64,000 bases of DNA from an uncultured Candidatus Melainabacteria bacterium (GTDB lineage Bacteria; Cyanobacteriota; Vampirovibrionia; Gastranaerophilales; Gastranaerophilaceae), in NCBI GenBank assembly GCA_934691935.1, contig CAKUTH010000004.1, positions 1 to 64,000 on the forward strand, given 5' to 3'. The notes under the pieces are model-generated. The model had not been told where the DNA came from, ran no database searches, and worked only from the letters and a program-made list of their open reading frames with translations. Shown one piece after another: positions 43,336 through 53,190 of this stretch. The position numbers and the translations under genes are program-made. Within the stretch, counting starts at the first letter, position 1. Every line of letters begins with the position of its first letter.

Positions 43336-44037
43336 CTATGATAAATATATATTCGCGATTTCTATATCGTTTTGCGTTGTGATTTTTATGTTTTTGTAAC
43401 TTCCGTTCAATATAAAAACGTCAATCCCCAATTCTTCCAACATACCAGCATCATCGGTAAAATTTTGTCCAAGCATTTTTTCATGCGCATCTTTTATGAG
43501 GTTATAATCAAATGCTTGTGGGGTTTGCGTATTGTACAATTTAGAACGGTCAATTGTTCTAATAATTTTGCCATCTATAACTTCTTTTATTGTATCAATA
43601 GTTTTTGTTGCAACGGTTAAGGCTTTTTTGCTTTTTACCATTTCAATTGCGCTATTTATCAAATCTGTTGTAATCATAGGTCTTGCACCGTCGTGGACTA
43701 AAACGTAATCGCAAGTTGAATATCTTAAACCGTTATAAACAGATGCTTGGCGAGTGCTTCCACCCTCTATGATTTTTACTTTGGAATAATTTTTGAAAAT
43801 GTTTTGCAAGTATTCAATGATAGAAATATTTGCACAAATAATTATCTCATCGACGTCAGAATTCATAAAAGCGTCTACTGTGTATTTTATGACTTCTTTG
43901 CCATTGATTTTTTCCAGCAGTTTATTTTTGTTTCCAAATCTTGAAGATGTCCCGCCAGCTGGGATTATTGCGTTTATTTTTTTATTATTGCCAGTAAATG
44001 AAGTTTGAGAGGCAATTTCATTAAAGTTCTTATTCAT
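43336..44037 (-). CDS. ispD: 2-C-methyl-D-erythritol 4-phosphate cytidylyltransferase
   Basis: The 233-residue MEP-pathway enzyme makes CDP-ME for isoprenoid synthesis. It has the nucleotide loop AIIPAGGTSSRFGNKNKLLEKI, VLVHDGARPMI and TPQAFDYNLIKDAHE. About 20 extra residues precede the conserved core. The start at 44037 follows AAGGA and overlaps the thiL stop by eight bases, indicating coupling; a start at 44073 is less likely. Confidence 0.93.
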   Translation of the reverse strand: MNKNFNEIASQTSFTGNNKKINAIIPAGGTSSRFGNKNKLLEKINGKEVIKYTVDAFMNSDVDEIIICANISIIEYLQNIFKNYSKVKIIEGGSTRQASVYNGLRYSTCDYVLVHDGARPMITTDLINSAIEMVKSKKALTVATKTIDTIKEVIDGKIIRTIDRSKLYNTQTPQAFDYNLIKDAHEKMLGQNFTDDAGMLEELGIDVFILNGSYKNIKITTQNDIEIANIYLS

Positions 44038-44947
44038 TTTTTTCCTTAAAGTGGTTGTATAATTTATCATCAATGTTTGTTATAAGTTTGCCATCCAAAC
44101 TTATTGCAGGGACATTGCCTGATACTTCTCCTATTATTGTATAGTCGGAAACATATTGCAATATCTCGTCTGGAACTACTGCAATGAGTTGATAATCTTC
44201 TCCGCCGAATAAAACAGTATTCATATCAATATTTTCATCGTGAGGGATTTTTTTAGAGTTTATACAAAGAGTTACCCTACTTGCTTTTGCTATCTGCATA
44301 AGTGCATCGGCTAATCCATCTGATGTGTCCATCATTGCGTAATCTTGGGTAATATTTTCTGCAATCTGCCTTGAAAATTCGCGTTGCGCAACTGGTGTCA
44401 GGTGAGCTTGGATGAATTTTTCGTTATCTCCAGAACTTTCATCCGCCAATGAGGATGTTGATAATATTTCCAATCCTTTTGCGCTGTTGCCATGTTCGCC
44501 AGAAACAATTATTTTGTATCCTTCTTTTGCGTTTGCGCGAGATGAAATTTTTCTTCCTTTTGTTGAACCTATTGCGGTTACAGATATGTATAATTTGTTA
44601 CTTCCTGTCAAGTCACCGCCTACAATTTCAACGTTTTGACATGCTTTTTGTGCGCCTTTATAAAACTCTTTGACAAAGCATTCGTCGACGTATTTTGGCA
44701 AAGAAAGTGATATTGTCAAGTATTTTGGTTTTGCTCCTGATGCACAAACGTCGCTTATGTTAACCATAACTGATTTGTAGCCAAGCTGAAACGCTGATGT
44801 ATAGTCGAGTTTGAAATGTACATCTTCAACAAGACTGTCTTGAGTAACAACTATTTCTAAATCTTTCAAAAATGCGCAATCATCTCCAATATATTTGGAA
44901 TTAAGGGTAGATTTTATAATATTTATGAGTTCTTTTTCTTTCATCAT
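44030..44947 (-). CDS. thiL: Thiamine-monophosphate kinase
   Basis: The 305-residue PurM-like kinase makes thiamine diphosphate. Signature segments are IGDDCAFLKDLEIVVTQDSLVEDVHF (about 20-45), VNISDVCASGAKPKYLTISLSLP and MMDTSDGLADALMQIAKAS. ATGA overlap with the upstream GGDEF gene and an eight-base overlap with ispD place it mid-operon. Confidence 0.95.
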   Translation of the reverse strand: MMKEKELINIIKSTLNSKYIGDDCAFLKDLEIVVTQDSLVEDVHFKLDYTSAFQLGYKSVMVNISDVCASGAKPKYLTISLSLPKYVDECFVKEFYKGAQKACQNVEIVGGDLTGSNKLYISVTAIGSTKGRKISSRANAKEGYKIIVSGEHGNSAKGLEILSTSSLADESSGDNEKFIQAHLTPVAQREFSRQIAENITQDYAMMDTSDGLADALMQIAKASRVTLCINSKKIPHDENIDMNTVLFGGEDYQLIAVVPDEILQYVSDYTIIGEVSGNVPAISLDGKLITNIDDKLYNHFKEKNE

Positions 44948-46839
44948 GCATCAATATCAATAATTGTAACAAATTCTTGAACCAATGCGTTATTCCATTT
45001 TTTGCCAGCATCCTGTTTTATTACTTCCACAGCTTGTTTTGGAGTAAGTGCTGGTCTGTAAGTTCTTGGTTCTATTAGGGCGTAATAAGCATCAACAATC
45101 AAAATTATTTGAGATGTCATCGGAATTTCTTCACGTGCAATTTTTGACGGGTAACCTGTTCCATCCCAGTTTTCGTGGTGATGTTCAATTATTGGAATAA
45201 TATCTTGAATTTCGCTGATTGGTTGTAAAATTTCTTTAACGGCAAGAACTGGGTGTTGTTTGATTTTATTTCTTTCATCTTCTGTTAAAGGTGCAGTTTT
45301 CTGTAAAAGCTCAGGTGGAAGCATAAGATTTCCTATATCGTAGAGCAAAACTGCAATTTTAAGTTTGTCAATTTCTTCTTTTGGCAGGTCAAAACGCTTT
45401 GCAAGACTTACGGCAAGCAAAACTTTAGATTTGACAACTCCGTTTTGGTGAAGCGGATTGTATGCTTGAGTAAGCATATCAGCAACTGCGTATAGCGTTT
45501 CTTTAGGAACTTCATCTTCATTTTTCTGAAGTTTTGATTTAATGTTTTGAGAAACTTCGTCACAAATATGAATATTGTGTTTGTTCAAAATGTCTATAAA
45601 CGTGTTCATCGCAACTTCTTGCCAGCTGGTTTCGGAAATAGGTTTTGCTAGTGTAACTCTGTTTCTGCCGTTGCGTTTTGATTGATACATTGCTTGGTCG
45701 GTAAGTTCAAGAATGTCCTCAATATTGTCTGAATGTTCTAAAAATGTAGCAACGCCAATACTAGCAGTTATATGACCGATAGTGTCAAGTTCTTCATTCT
45801 CAAGTGCTTTTCGAATTCTTTCTGCAGCTACCATTGCACCTTCAGATTCAACTCCAGGGAGTATCAGGTTAAATTCTTCTCCGCCCATTCTCGCAGCGGT
45901 ATCTATGGAGCGCGCATTCCTTTTTAGGACATTTGCAACTGTTTTGATTGCCAAATCTCCATACGCGTGTCCGTACTTATCGTTAATTTCTTTCAAGTGG
46001 TCCAGATCAAGCCCGACAATACTGAATGCTTGTTTTTGGCGTAGAGCACGTGTAACTTCTTTTTTTAAATATTCTTCAAAATATCTTCTGTTATAAAGTC
46101 CAGTAAGCCCGTCAGAGACAGCTTGCGCCTTAACTTCTTCAAACAAACCAGCGATAGTAATTGCCATTTCAATTTGTTGGGCAAAGATATTTAAAAAATC
46201 AGTTTCTCCAGCAGTTAACTCCTTTCTTGAAGAAAAAACATTGAACCAGCCAAAATGAGTATTTCTTGAAAACAATGGAATGTTGATGATTGCTTTGCTT
46301 GGGCTGTTTGTGACAATTTCTTTTAGTACATTATCTGGAATTTCAGGAATTACAGACTTCAAAGTTCCGCCAATATCGAGAGTAAGGTCGATTTGCTTAG
46401 TCTGTGCTGTTTTTGCATAAATGCTGTTTGAATCATAAATGAGTCGTCTGCTTTGTATTGGGATTTTAATAAGTTTATCGACGCGTTTGATTGATGAATC
46501 TTTAGATTGAGCTAATACACTTAAATATACACCGTTTTCGTCCTCACATTTTTTTATAATATTACAATGTAAATACCCTAATTCACCTTGGATGCTGTTA
46601 ACAATTGTTTCAAGAACGCTTTGTAAAGGTCGTGATGCATTCATCATATCCCAAATATGTTGAAGCGTGAGCATTCTTTTGTTTGCGATATTTAATTCTC
46701 GCGTGCGTTCTTCTATTTCTTGTTCCAGTTGAAGATTACGCTCGTATATTTCCAGATAATCCTGTTTCTCGTTGTAGATTGTGTTTTCAACCTCAGAAAC
46801 TTTTCTATAGATGTATTTTAGGTTTCTAAAGAAATTCAT
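44944..46839 (-). CDS. GAF-GGDEF diguanylate cyclase with a degenerate HD-GYP domain
   Basis: The 631-residue protein has an N-terminal coiled coil (about 10-60), a GAF-like sensor (about 65-235), a GGDEF domain with the active GGEEF motif (AARMGGEEFNLILPG) and an HD-GYP domain (about 430-625). The HD-GYP box reads LLYDIGN where active enzymes have HDIGK, so the metal-binding His is lost, although HHHENWDGTGYP is retained. It probably makes c-di-GMP and may bind rather than hydrolyse it. A TATAAT box (46846-46851) ends six bases before the ATG. It heads an operon with thiL and ispD. Confidence 0.9.
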   Translation of the reverse strand: MNFFRNLKYIYRKVSEVENTIYNEKQDYLEIYERNLQLEQEIEERTRELNIANKRMLTLQHIWDMMNASRPLQSVLETIVNSIQGELGYLHCNIIKKCEDENGVYLSVLAQSKDSSIKRVDKLIKIPIQSRRLIYDSNSIYAKTAQTKQIDLTLDIGGTLKSVIPEIPDNVLKEIVTNSPSKAIINIPLFSRNTHFGWFNVFSSRKELTAGETDFLNIFAQQIEMAITIAGLFEEVKAQAVSDGLTGLYNRRYFEEYLKKEVTRALRQKQAFSIVGLDLDHLKEINDKYGHAYGDLAIKTVANVLKRNARSIDTAARMGGEEFNLILPGVESEGAMVAAERIRKALENEELDTIGHITASIGVATFLEHSDNIEDILELTDQAMYQSKRNGRNRVTLAKPISETSWQEVAMNTFIDILNKHNIHICDEVSQNIKSKLQKNEDEVPKETLYAVADMLTQAYNPLHQNGVVKSKVLLAVSLAKRFDLPKEEIDKLKIAVLLYDIGNLMLPPELLQKTAPLTEDERNKIKQHPVLAVKEILQPISEIQDIIPIIEHHHENWDGTGYPSKIAREEIPMTSQIILIVDAYYALIEPRTYRPALTPKQAVEVIKQDAGKKWNNALVQEFVTIIDIDA

Positions 46840-46845
46840 ATTATC

Positions 46846-46851
46846 ATTATA
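46846..46851 (-). promoter_or_regulatory. Leaderless -10 box of the GGDEF gene
   Basis: A perfect TATAAT on the minus strand is followed by six bases and the ATG at 46839; no Shine-Dalgarno site is present. Confidence 0.6.
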
Positions 46852-46867
46852 CACTATGTTCCGAATT

Positions 46868-47581
46868 TTACAATAGTCTAAGAAATGCGTTTTTCATCCT
46901 GTTACAATATCGTGTGTACTTATTATGATAATCCCCATATTCATTAATCATATAAACAAGCCATCCCCCGTCATTAATTGAAAATTTTTCAGGAATTTGA
47001 ATAACATCAGGTAAATTTTCAATGTATTCGGATGTTAAAAGTATTAATTTGAAAGGTTTATTGCCTCTTTTTGTTTGCAAAATATTATAAAGTTTTAAAA
47101 TTTTGTCGTTTGTTGGTGTTTGGTTGTAATTCGAGTAAACAAAATAGAGGACTTTATCAGACTGCATTGTTTTCTTGAAATTATTTATGCGATTTTGGTA
47201 ACGTTCAACAAAATTTTCATGAGTCATTTCAAAATCGTGTGGGAAAGTACCTTCATTAATAGATAGATTTTTGAAAAAATCAGCAAAATCGTTTTCAATG
47301 AGTTCAATAACTCTATTCAAATCGTGATTGCTCCAAAAGTCAAACGGGCAAGATTTTTCACCATAAAATCTTCTCGGTTTTAGTTTTATTGCTGTTGTGA
47401 GTCCGCGAGGTAAACAGTTTGAGCCGAGGGAAACAATTGTATAATTAGTGTTTTTAAATCGTATATAATCAGAAAATGTAAACCAAAATAGAGCTTCTCT
47501 GTATAAAATTCTTTGTTTATAAGGCATCCAGCAGGTAAGAATTTTGCAAATAAATTTTTTAAAGTGTAAGTAAATTGCCAT
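46868..47581 (-). CDS. DUF1796-like putative cysteine peptidase
   Basis: The 237-residue protein contains IVSLGSNCLPRGLTTAIKL, RRFYGEKSCPFDFWSNHDLNRVIELIE and NEGTFPHDFEMTHENFVERYQNRI, the pattern of DUF1796 proteins with a papain-like fold (Cys in GSNC, then PFD, then a His region). Targets are unknown; relatives are often near polysaccharide or glycan genes. AAGGA lies five bases before the ATG at 47581. It is divergent from an HTH gene. Confidence 0.65.
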   Translation of the reverse strand: MAIYLHFKKFICKILTCWMPYKQRILYREALFWFTFSDYIRFKNTNYTIVSLGSNCLPRGLTTAIKLKPRRFYGEKSCPFDFWSNHDLNRVIELIENDFADFFKNLSINEGTFPHDFEMTHENFVERYQNRINNFKKTMQSDKVLYFVYSNYNQTPTNDKILKLYNILQTKRGNKPFKLILLTSEYIENLPDVIQIPEKFSINDGGWLVYMINEYGDYHNKYTRYCNRMKNAFLRLL

Positions 47582-47594
47582 AATTATCCTTCCA

Positions 47595-47612
47595 TATCCC
47601 AAATATGGGATA
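47595..47612. promoter_or_regulatory. Palindrome between the DUF1796-like and HTH genes
   Basis: TATCCCA and TGGGATA form perfect 7-bp arms around four bases. A shorter related ATATC/GATAT pair lies near 47664-47675. They may be operator sites of the HTH protein. Confidence 0.4.
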
Positions 47613-47685
47613 CTCGCGTTTGATTATAGCATTATAATCCCAAAAGTGGAACAAAAGTTATAAATATCGGATATAAATCTTTACA

Positions 47686-47952
47686 ATGAATGACAAAGAA
47701 AAGGAATATTGCATAAGAGTTGGCTCAATTATTAGAGCGTTAAGAAAAAAGATTGTCGGTAAAAGTTTGTGTATTTTTGCGTACGAAAATGATATTCCAC
47801 GCTCAACTCTTTCAAGATTGGAGCGCGGTGAAGCTGAATGGGGATTGGTTACGTTGGCAAAAATTGCAGTTGGCTTTGGATGTAAGTTGTCTGAGCTATT
47901 TAAGATGATAGAAGATGAGCTTGGCGATGAGTTTAAATTTTTTGATGAATAA
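47686..47952 (+). CDS. Small XRE-family helix-turn-helix regulator
   Basis: The 88-residue protein is one XRE domain: RVGSIIRALRKKIVGKSLCIFAYENDIPRSTLSRLERGEAEWGLVTLAKIAVGFGCKLSEL-type text, with the recognition helix IPRSTLSRLERG. There is no Shine-Dalgarno site; TATAAA ends eight bases before the ATG. It lies divergent from the DUF1796-like gene and upstream of the secreted GH13 gene, either of which could be its target. Confidence 0.85.
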   Translation: MNDKEKEYCIRVGSIIRALRKKIVGKSLCIFAYENDIPRSTLSRLERGEAEWGLVTLAKIAVGFGCKLSELFKMIEDELGDEFKFFDE

Positions 47953-47985
47953 ACTTTAAATAGTAGTTTTATATATTTACATAAT

Positions 47986-48014
47986 TTGCAAAAAGTTATT
48001 TTATCTGTTAGCAT
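47986..48014 (+). promoter_or_regulatory. Promoter of the GH13 gene
   Basis: TTGCAA (47986-47991) and TAGCAT (48009-48014) have a 17-bp spacer; GAGGGGG follows as ribosome site. Confidence 0.5.
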
Positions 48015-48031
48015 AATTTTGAGGGGGTATT

Positions 48032-49579
48032 ATGAGATTTACAACCAAATTTTTAACCGCTGTAATTATGACCGCATTGTCTGTTCAGACTGCTTTTTGT
48101 GCAGATGTATGGGTAAATGATTTGAGAAAATTATTCTTAAGCAATTCTGCAGTAATATATGAAATAAATTTGCGAACTTTTGGGGCGCAAGACACCAATA
48201 AAAACGGTATCATAGACTTTGATGACGGCGAAGAAAGCGGAAATTTTTTGAATGCAATTTCTAAACTTGATGAATTGCAACAAAAAGGGATTAACACGAT
48301 TCATGTACTGCCGATTACGCCAGTAGGTAAAACAAAAGCCTTGGGTACAGCTGGTTCTCTTTATTCTGCGTTGAGTTTTAATACGCTAAATCCGCAGTTA
48401 GCCAGTGACAAGACCGTTTTGCCAATAAAATCTCAGGCAATAAAATTTGTTAGTGAAGCTCATAAAAGGAACATAAGAGTAATTATAGATTTGCCGTCTT
48501 GCGGGTCTTATGACCTGTATATGCAACGCCCAGAACTGTTTTTAAAGGATAACAACGGGCAATCCATTGTCCCAGCTGATTGGACGGATGTAAGATTGTT
48601 TGATGCAGGTACAGAAACTGCTGTTAACAGAAATGTTTATAATTTGTATAAAGAGTTTGTAGATATGGTTTTAAACATTGGTGCTGATGGGATTAGGGCT
48701 GATGTTGCGACAAATAAACCAGCTAAGTTCTGGAAAGAATTGATTGATTATTCAAGGACTAAAGATCCACAATTTTTGTGGCTTGCCGAAGCCTCTGAAA
48801 GCTGGACAGAACCTGTCAATGCAAATGCTGTGTTTACTCCGTATGACAAACTTTTGCAAGCTGGTTTTGATGGATATTATGGAAGTTTCTTTAAATTGAA
48901 AGATATTAAAACTGGCAAAGAACTTATTAATTTAATCCAAACAGTTAGAAAAAACACTTCAGGTTTTTCTGAGCCAAAAACGGCAATCGCAAGTTTTACA
49001 ACGCATGATGAAATGAGTCCGATGTTGATTAATGGTGCAAAATATTCTGATATGATTATGTGGCTTAATGCTACATTACCTTTTAATGCATATTTTGTCG
49101 ACGGATTTGATACTGGAGATAATTATATATATCTATGGGCTAATAAAAAAGCATTCAAAACATATACGGATGATGATTACTATTTTGTTCATCGTGGCAA
49201 GATTGATATTTTTAATTTTTCTAGAGCGCCTGGCGGAAATAACGACAAATTGCTCAGATCATTTATGTTTGCAAACAGATTTAAAGGACAAATTGAGCCA
49301 ATGATGATTAGTGGAAAGTTCATTCCGCTAAAATCTTCAAATCCGTCGGTTTTTGCTTATGCAATGAGTTATAACGGTAAAAGTGTCGTGGTTATGGGTA
49401 ATCTCGATTTTAGATTAAATTCGGAAACGTTTGTTTCTGTCCCAAAATTAAAACCAGAAAATATGGTGATACCTGTTAAAATCGATAGTATCCCTATTAC
49501 TCAGCGTGGCGGTATAAAGGTTAATCTTTCAGCAGGTGAAACAATAGTATTGCTGTTGGATGATATAGAAGTAAAGTAA
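48032..49579 (+). CDS. Secreted alpha-amylase family (GH13) protein
   Basis: The 515-residue protein has a signal peptide (about 1-23, ending FCA) and a GH13 barrel: [38 protein letters not shown] (region I-like), [14 protein letters not shown] (region II with the nucleophile Asp), [11 protein letters not shown] (region III with the acid Glu) and [10 protein letters not shown] (region IV). Region I has lost the usual NH pair, so specificity may be altered. It would act on alpha-glucans in the periplasm or outside. Confidence 0.88.
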   Translation: MRFTTKFLTAVIMTALSVQTAFCADVWVNDLRKLFLSNSAVIYEINLRTFGAQDTNKNGIIDFDDGEESGNFLNAISKLDELQQKGINTIHVLPITPVGKTKALGTAGSLYSALSFNTLNPQLASDKTVLPIKSQAIKFVSEAHKRNIRVIIDLPSCGSYDLYMQRPELFLKDNNGQSIVPADWTDVRLFDAGTETAVNRNVYNLYKEFVDMVLNIGADGIRADVATNKPAKFWKELIDYSRTKDPQFLWLAEASESWTEPVNANAVFTPYDKLLQAGFDGYYGSFFKLKDIKTGKELINLIQTVRKNTSGFSEPKTAIASFTTHDEMSPMLINGAKYSDMIMWLNATLPFNAYFVDGFDTGDNYIYLWANKKAFKTYTDDDYYFVHRGKIDIFNFSRAPGGNNDKLLRSFMFANRFKGQIEPMMISGKFIPLKSSNPSVFAYAMSYNGKSVVVMGNLDFRLNSETFVSVPKLKPENMVIPVKIDSIPITQRGGIKVNLSAGETIVLLLDDIEVK

Positions 49580-49601
49580 AATTATATATAAAGGAGAGCT
49601 T

Positions 49602-50477
49602 ATGAAAGGAATAGTGTTAGCAGGTGGTGCTGGAACTAGGTTACATCCAAGTACTGTTGCGGTGTCTAAACAACTTTTGCCAATTTATGACAAGCCTATG
49701 ATTTATTACCCTATTTCAGTTCTCATGCTTGCTGGAATTAAAGATATTTTAATAATTTCAACCCCTGTTGATTTGCCGAATTTTCAACGTTTATTGGGTG
49801 ATGGAAGTCAATTTGGTGTAAATTTTTCATACAAAGAACAACCTTCGCCTGATGGTTTGGCGCAAGCGTTTATCTTGGGAGAAGAATTTATTGGTAATGA
49901 CGATGTCGCACTTGTATTGGGCGATAATATCTTTTATGGTGACGGGTTTTCAGGCAAACTGAAATCTGTTGTGAAAAATATTGAAACAAACAGGGGTGCA
50001 ACTGTTTTTGGATATTATGTAAAAGATCCGCAAAGATTTGGTGTTGTTGAGTTTGATACAAATGGTAAAGTTCTTTCACTTGTCGAAAAACCAAAAAATC
50101 CAAAATCAAATTATGCAGTGACTGGTTTGTATTTCTATGACAACAAAGTTGTTGAATATGCAAAAATGTTAAAACCTTCAAAGCGTGGTGAATTAGAAAT
50201 TACGGACTTAAACAATATTTATTTAAGAGAAGAAAAACTGGCTGTAGAGCTTTTAGGTCGTGGGTTTGCATGGCTTGATACAGGAACTCATCATTCACTG
50301 TTGCAAGCAAGTCAGTATGTGCATACCATTGAAGAAAATCAGGGTATAAAGATTGCATGCCTTGAAGAAGTTGCTTATCGTATGGGATTTATGGAAAAAG
50401 AAAAACTCATGGAAATTACCCAAAAATATCCAAATAATGAATATTTTAATTACGTTAAAGATGTACTTAATAAATGA
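49602..50477 (+). CDS. rfbA: Glucose-1-phosphate thymidylyltransferase
   Basis: The 291-residue enzyme makes dTDP-glucose, the precursor of dTDP-rhamnose and other envelope sugars. It has [43 protein letters not shown] text (nucleotide loop and Lys), [10 protein letters not shown] and [17 protein letters not shown] lies seven bases before the ATG, 22 bases after the GH13 stop. rfbB, rfbC and rfbD are not adjacent. Confidence 0.96.
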   Translation: MKGIVLAGGAGTRLHPSTVAVSKQLLPIYDKPMIYYPISVLMLAGIKDILIISTPVDLPNFQRLLGDGSQFGVNFSYKEQPSPDGLAQAFILGEEFIGNDDVALVLGDNIFYGDGFSGKLKSVVKNIETNRGATVFGYYVKDPQRFGVVEFDTNGKVLSLVEKPKNPKSNYAVTGLYFYDNKVVEYAKMLKPSKRGELEITDLNNIYLREEKLAVELLGRGFAWLDTGTHHSLLQASQYVHTIEENQGIKIACLEEVAYRMGFMEKEKLMEITQKYPNNEYFNYVKDVLNK

Positions 50478-50484
50478 TACAATC

Positions 50485-50513
50485 TTGTCAAATCGAAATT
50501 TATTTAATATAAT
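50485..50513 (+). promoter_or_regulatory. glyA promoter
   Basis: TTGTCA (50485-50490) and a perfect TATAAT (50508-50513) have a 17-bp spacer; the leader is about 53 bases. Confidence 0.75.
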
Positions 50514-50572
50514 TCTGAGAAGTTATTATGTGGGATAAGGCTTTCACATGGCAGAAAGAAAGAGGGAGAAGG

Positions 50573-51811
50573 ATGCATATTGAACATATAAAAAGGGTTG
50601 ACCCGCTTGTTGCTGAGCAAATTGAACAAGAATTTGAAAGACAGCAAAATACAATAGAATTGATTGCTAGTGAAAATATAACATCGCAGGCTGTTATGGA
50701 AGCGTGTGGAAGTGTTTTGACAAACAAATACGCTGAGGGTAAACCACATAAACGCTTTTACAATGGTTGTGAACACGTTGATGTGATAGAAGAAATTTGC
50801 CAAAAACGTGCTTGTGAATTGTTCCACATGGCTCATGCAAATGTTCAGCCACATAGTGGTGCGCAAGCTAATATGGCTGTATTTATGGCTGTTTTAAAAC
50901 CTGGAGATAAGGTTTTGGGTATGGACTTGTCAAATGGCGGACATTTGTCTCACGGGTCACCAGTTAATTTTTCAGGCATGTATTTTGATGTGAAAAGCTA
51001 CGGCGTTGACGAAAACGGTAATATTGATTACGAAAACGTTCGTCAAATGGCGCATGAACACAATCCAAAACTTATAATTTGCGGGGCAAGCAATTATTCA
51101 AAAATTATTGACTTTAAAAAATTCAGAGAAATCGCTGATGAAGTAGGGGCTTACTTGTTGGCTGATATTGCGCATATTGCAGGACTTGTGGCAACAGGTT
51201 TACATCCGTCACCAGCAGGGCATGCTCATTTTGTAACAACAACAACCCATAAATCTTTGAGAGGCCCAAGAGGTGGGATTACAATGTGTGACGAAGAATT
51301 TGCCCAAATTATTGATAAAGCTATTTTCCCTGGAATGCAAGGCGGACCATTGGAACATATTGTTGCGGGTAAAGCTGTAGCGTTGTATGAAGCGTCTAAA
51401 CCAGAATTTAAAACTTATGCTCAACAGATTTTGAAAAATGCAAAAGCATTGGCTCAAGGGCTTATGGATGAAGGTTTAGATATTGTTGGTGGCATGACTG
51501 AAAATCATCTCATGACATTAGATTTGCGTAAAACTGGTAAAACAGGTAAAGATATGGCAAATGTTTTGGAACGTGTAGGAATTACTGCAAACAAAAACAC
51601 AGTTCCGAACGATCCACAAAGTCCTTTTGTAACAAGCGGTATCAGACTAGGCGTTCCTGCGGTTACAACAAGAGGGTTTAAAGAAGAAGATATGACAGAA
51701 GTTGCAAAAATTATTGCATCTGCAATATTTTCGTCAGATAATGAATTGGGATTACAAAACCTCAGAGAACGTTCTTTGAAACTTTGTAAAAAATATCCGA
51801 TATATGAATAA
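50573..51811 (+). CDS. glyA: Serine hydroxymethyltransferase
   Basis: The 412-residue PLP enzyme interconverts serine and glycine with methylene-THF. It has [39 protein letters not shown], the PLP lysine segment [16 protein letters not shown] and [19 protein letters not shown]. The ATG at 50573 follows GGGAGAAGG; an ATG at 50528 is close to the predicted transcription start and lacks a site. Confidence 0.97.
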   Translation: MHIEHIKRVDPLVAEQIEQEFERQQNTIELIASENITSQAVMEACGSVLTNKYAEGKPHKRFYNGCEHVDVIEEICQKRACELFHMAHANVQPHSGAQANMAVFMAVLKPGDKVLGMDLSNGGHLSHGSPVNFSGMYFDVKSYGVDENGNIDYENVRQMAHEHNPKLIICGASNYSKIIDFKKFREIADEVGAYLLADIAHIAGLVATGLHPSPAGHAHFVTTTTHKSLRGPRGGITMCDEEFAQIIDKAIFPGMQGGPLEHIVAGKAVALYEASKPEFKTYAQQILKNAKALAQGLMDEGLDIVGGMTENHLMTLDLRKTGKTGKDMANVLERVGITANKNTVPNDPQSPFVTSGIRLGVPAVTTRGFKEEDMTEVAKIIASAIFSSDNELGLQNLRERSLKLCKKYPIYE

Positions 51812-51990
51812 AAGGCACTAAGTTACTAAGGCACTAAGGTCCTAAGTATGTAGATTGGGTTTTTAGCCCAACAATATAAATCAGTTGGATTGCTTCAGGC
51901 TAAACACCTTCGCGATGACGGATTTTTAAAACATCTTACTAACTTACTTACTAACTTACTTACCTACTAACTTACTCACTTAAAAAAGGA
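51812..51990. repeat. Inverted TAAG element between glyA and the WecA-like gene
   Basis: GGCACTAA/TTACTAAG units (about 51812-51848) are opposed by CTTACTAA units (about 51933-51980), with a GATTGGG/CCCAACA hairpin and a palindrome fragment between. It has the same design as 28420-28564. Confidence 0.6.
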
Positions 51991-51996
51991 ATAATT

Positions 51997-53028
51997 ATGC
52001 TAATAAAACTAACACATGCACATGTAATAGGAACGGTAATAGCTTACCTTATCGGGGTTTGCTTAGTGCCATTGGTAATCAGTTTTTCTAAAAAAGAAGG
52101 GCTTGTTGATATGCCAAATGCAAGAAAAATTCATACCAAACCAATATCACGTATTGGCGGGGTTGCGATTTGGGCAAGTACGATGCTTACTTTTTTGTGT
52201 CTTGTGTTTATGAGTTATTATCCATACGGAAGTTTGCTTTCAGGAATTTTGTTGGGCGGTTCGTTGATGTTTTTGCTCGGACTTGTTGATGATATTTATA
52301 ATTTGGATGCAAAATTTAAACTGTTTTTGCAGATTTCTATCGCGACATTGGTTTACCTGTTGGGTGTTCAAATAAACCACGTGCCGTTTATCGGGGATAT
52401 TGGGATTTTCTCTTACCCGATTACGCTTTTGTGGATTGTCGGAATTTCCAATGCTTTGAACTTTATTGACGGAGTTGACGGGCTGGCAGGTTCTGTGATC
52501 ACAGTAAATGCCGTTACTCTTGCGATTATCGCTGTTGCGATGAACCCACCAAACCCTATCAGTGCGCTTATTGGATTTATTTTGGCAGGCTCTATGATGG
52601 CTTTCTTAACATATAACTTTAATCCTGCAAAAATCTTTATGGGTGATAGCGGGGCGTTGTTTTCAGGCTTTTTGCTTGCAACTATTTCTATAACAGGTGT
52701 GATGAAAGCCGCAACTCTTGCGATATTGTTGCCATTCTTGGTTTTGGCAGTGCCGATTATGGACATAACTTTTTCATCATTAAGAAGAATTTCAAAAGGA
52801 CAATCGCCTTTTGTTGCTGATGCAGAACATATTCATCATAAACTTTTGCACGCAGGATTTTCTCAAAAGAAAACTGTTACAATTTTAACTTCTGTAGCAA
52901 TCATTGCAGGTGGTTTGGCAGTATTGATTACAGGCGGTGCAACTGTTAAACAATACTTTATTTGTATAGTTGCAATTGTTGCGGTAATGTTAATCCTAAA
53001 TTTAATAAAGATATTGACAAAAAAATAA
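51997..53028 (+). CDS. Undecaprenyl-phosphate sugar-1-P transferase (WecA/TagO/MraY family)
   Basis: The 343-residue membrane enzyme has about ten helices and the family motifs DMPNARKIHTKPISRIGG (near 33), LGLVDDIYNLDAKFKL (Asp-Asp), NALNFIDGVDGLAGS, NPAKIFMGDSGALFSG and AEHIHHKLLHAGFSQKKTV. It starts lipid-linked glycan synthesis by transferring a HexNAc-1-P to undecaprenyl phosphate. Together with rfbA it indicates surface polysaccharide synthesis. AAAAGGA precedes the ATG. Confidence 0.93.
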   Translation: MLIKLTHAHVIGTVIAYLIGVCLVPLVISFSKKEGLVDMPNARKIHTKPISRIGGVAIWASTMLTFLCLVFMSYYPYGSLLSGILLGGSLMFLLGLVDDIYNLDAKFKLFLQISIATLVYLLGVQINHVPFIGDIGIFSYPITLLWIVGISNALNFIDGVDGLAGSVITVNAVTLAIIAVAMNPPNPISALIGFILAGSMMAFLTYNFNPAKIFMGDSGALFSGFLLATISITGVMKAATLAILLPFLVLAVPIMDITFSSLRRISKGQSPFVADAEHIHHKLLHAGFSQKKTVTILTSVAIIAGGLAVLITGGATVKQYFICIVAIVAVMLILNLIKILTKK

Positions 53029-53190
53029 TTATATAGTATAATGCCACTGGATTTAATTACTCAGTCTTGAACAAGATTGTTTTTCTGTAGAGATGTTTAA
53101 GATATTTAAGTGTAAATCTACCATATAGTAAAAAAGTTGGACTCAAAAGTTCAACGTAGGTAGTTTATTAGCTAGATAAGGAATAAAATC

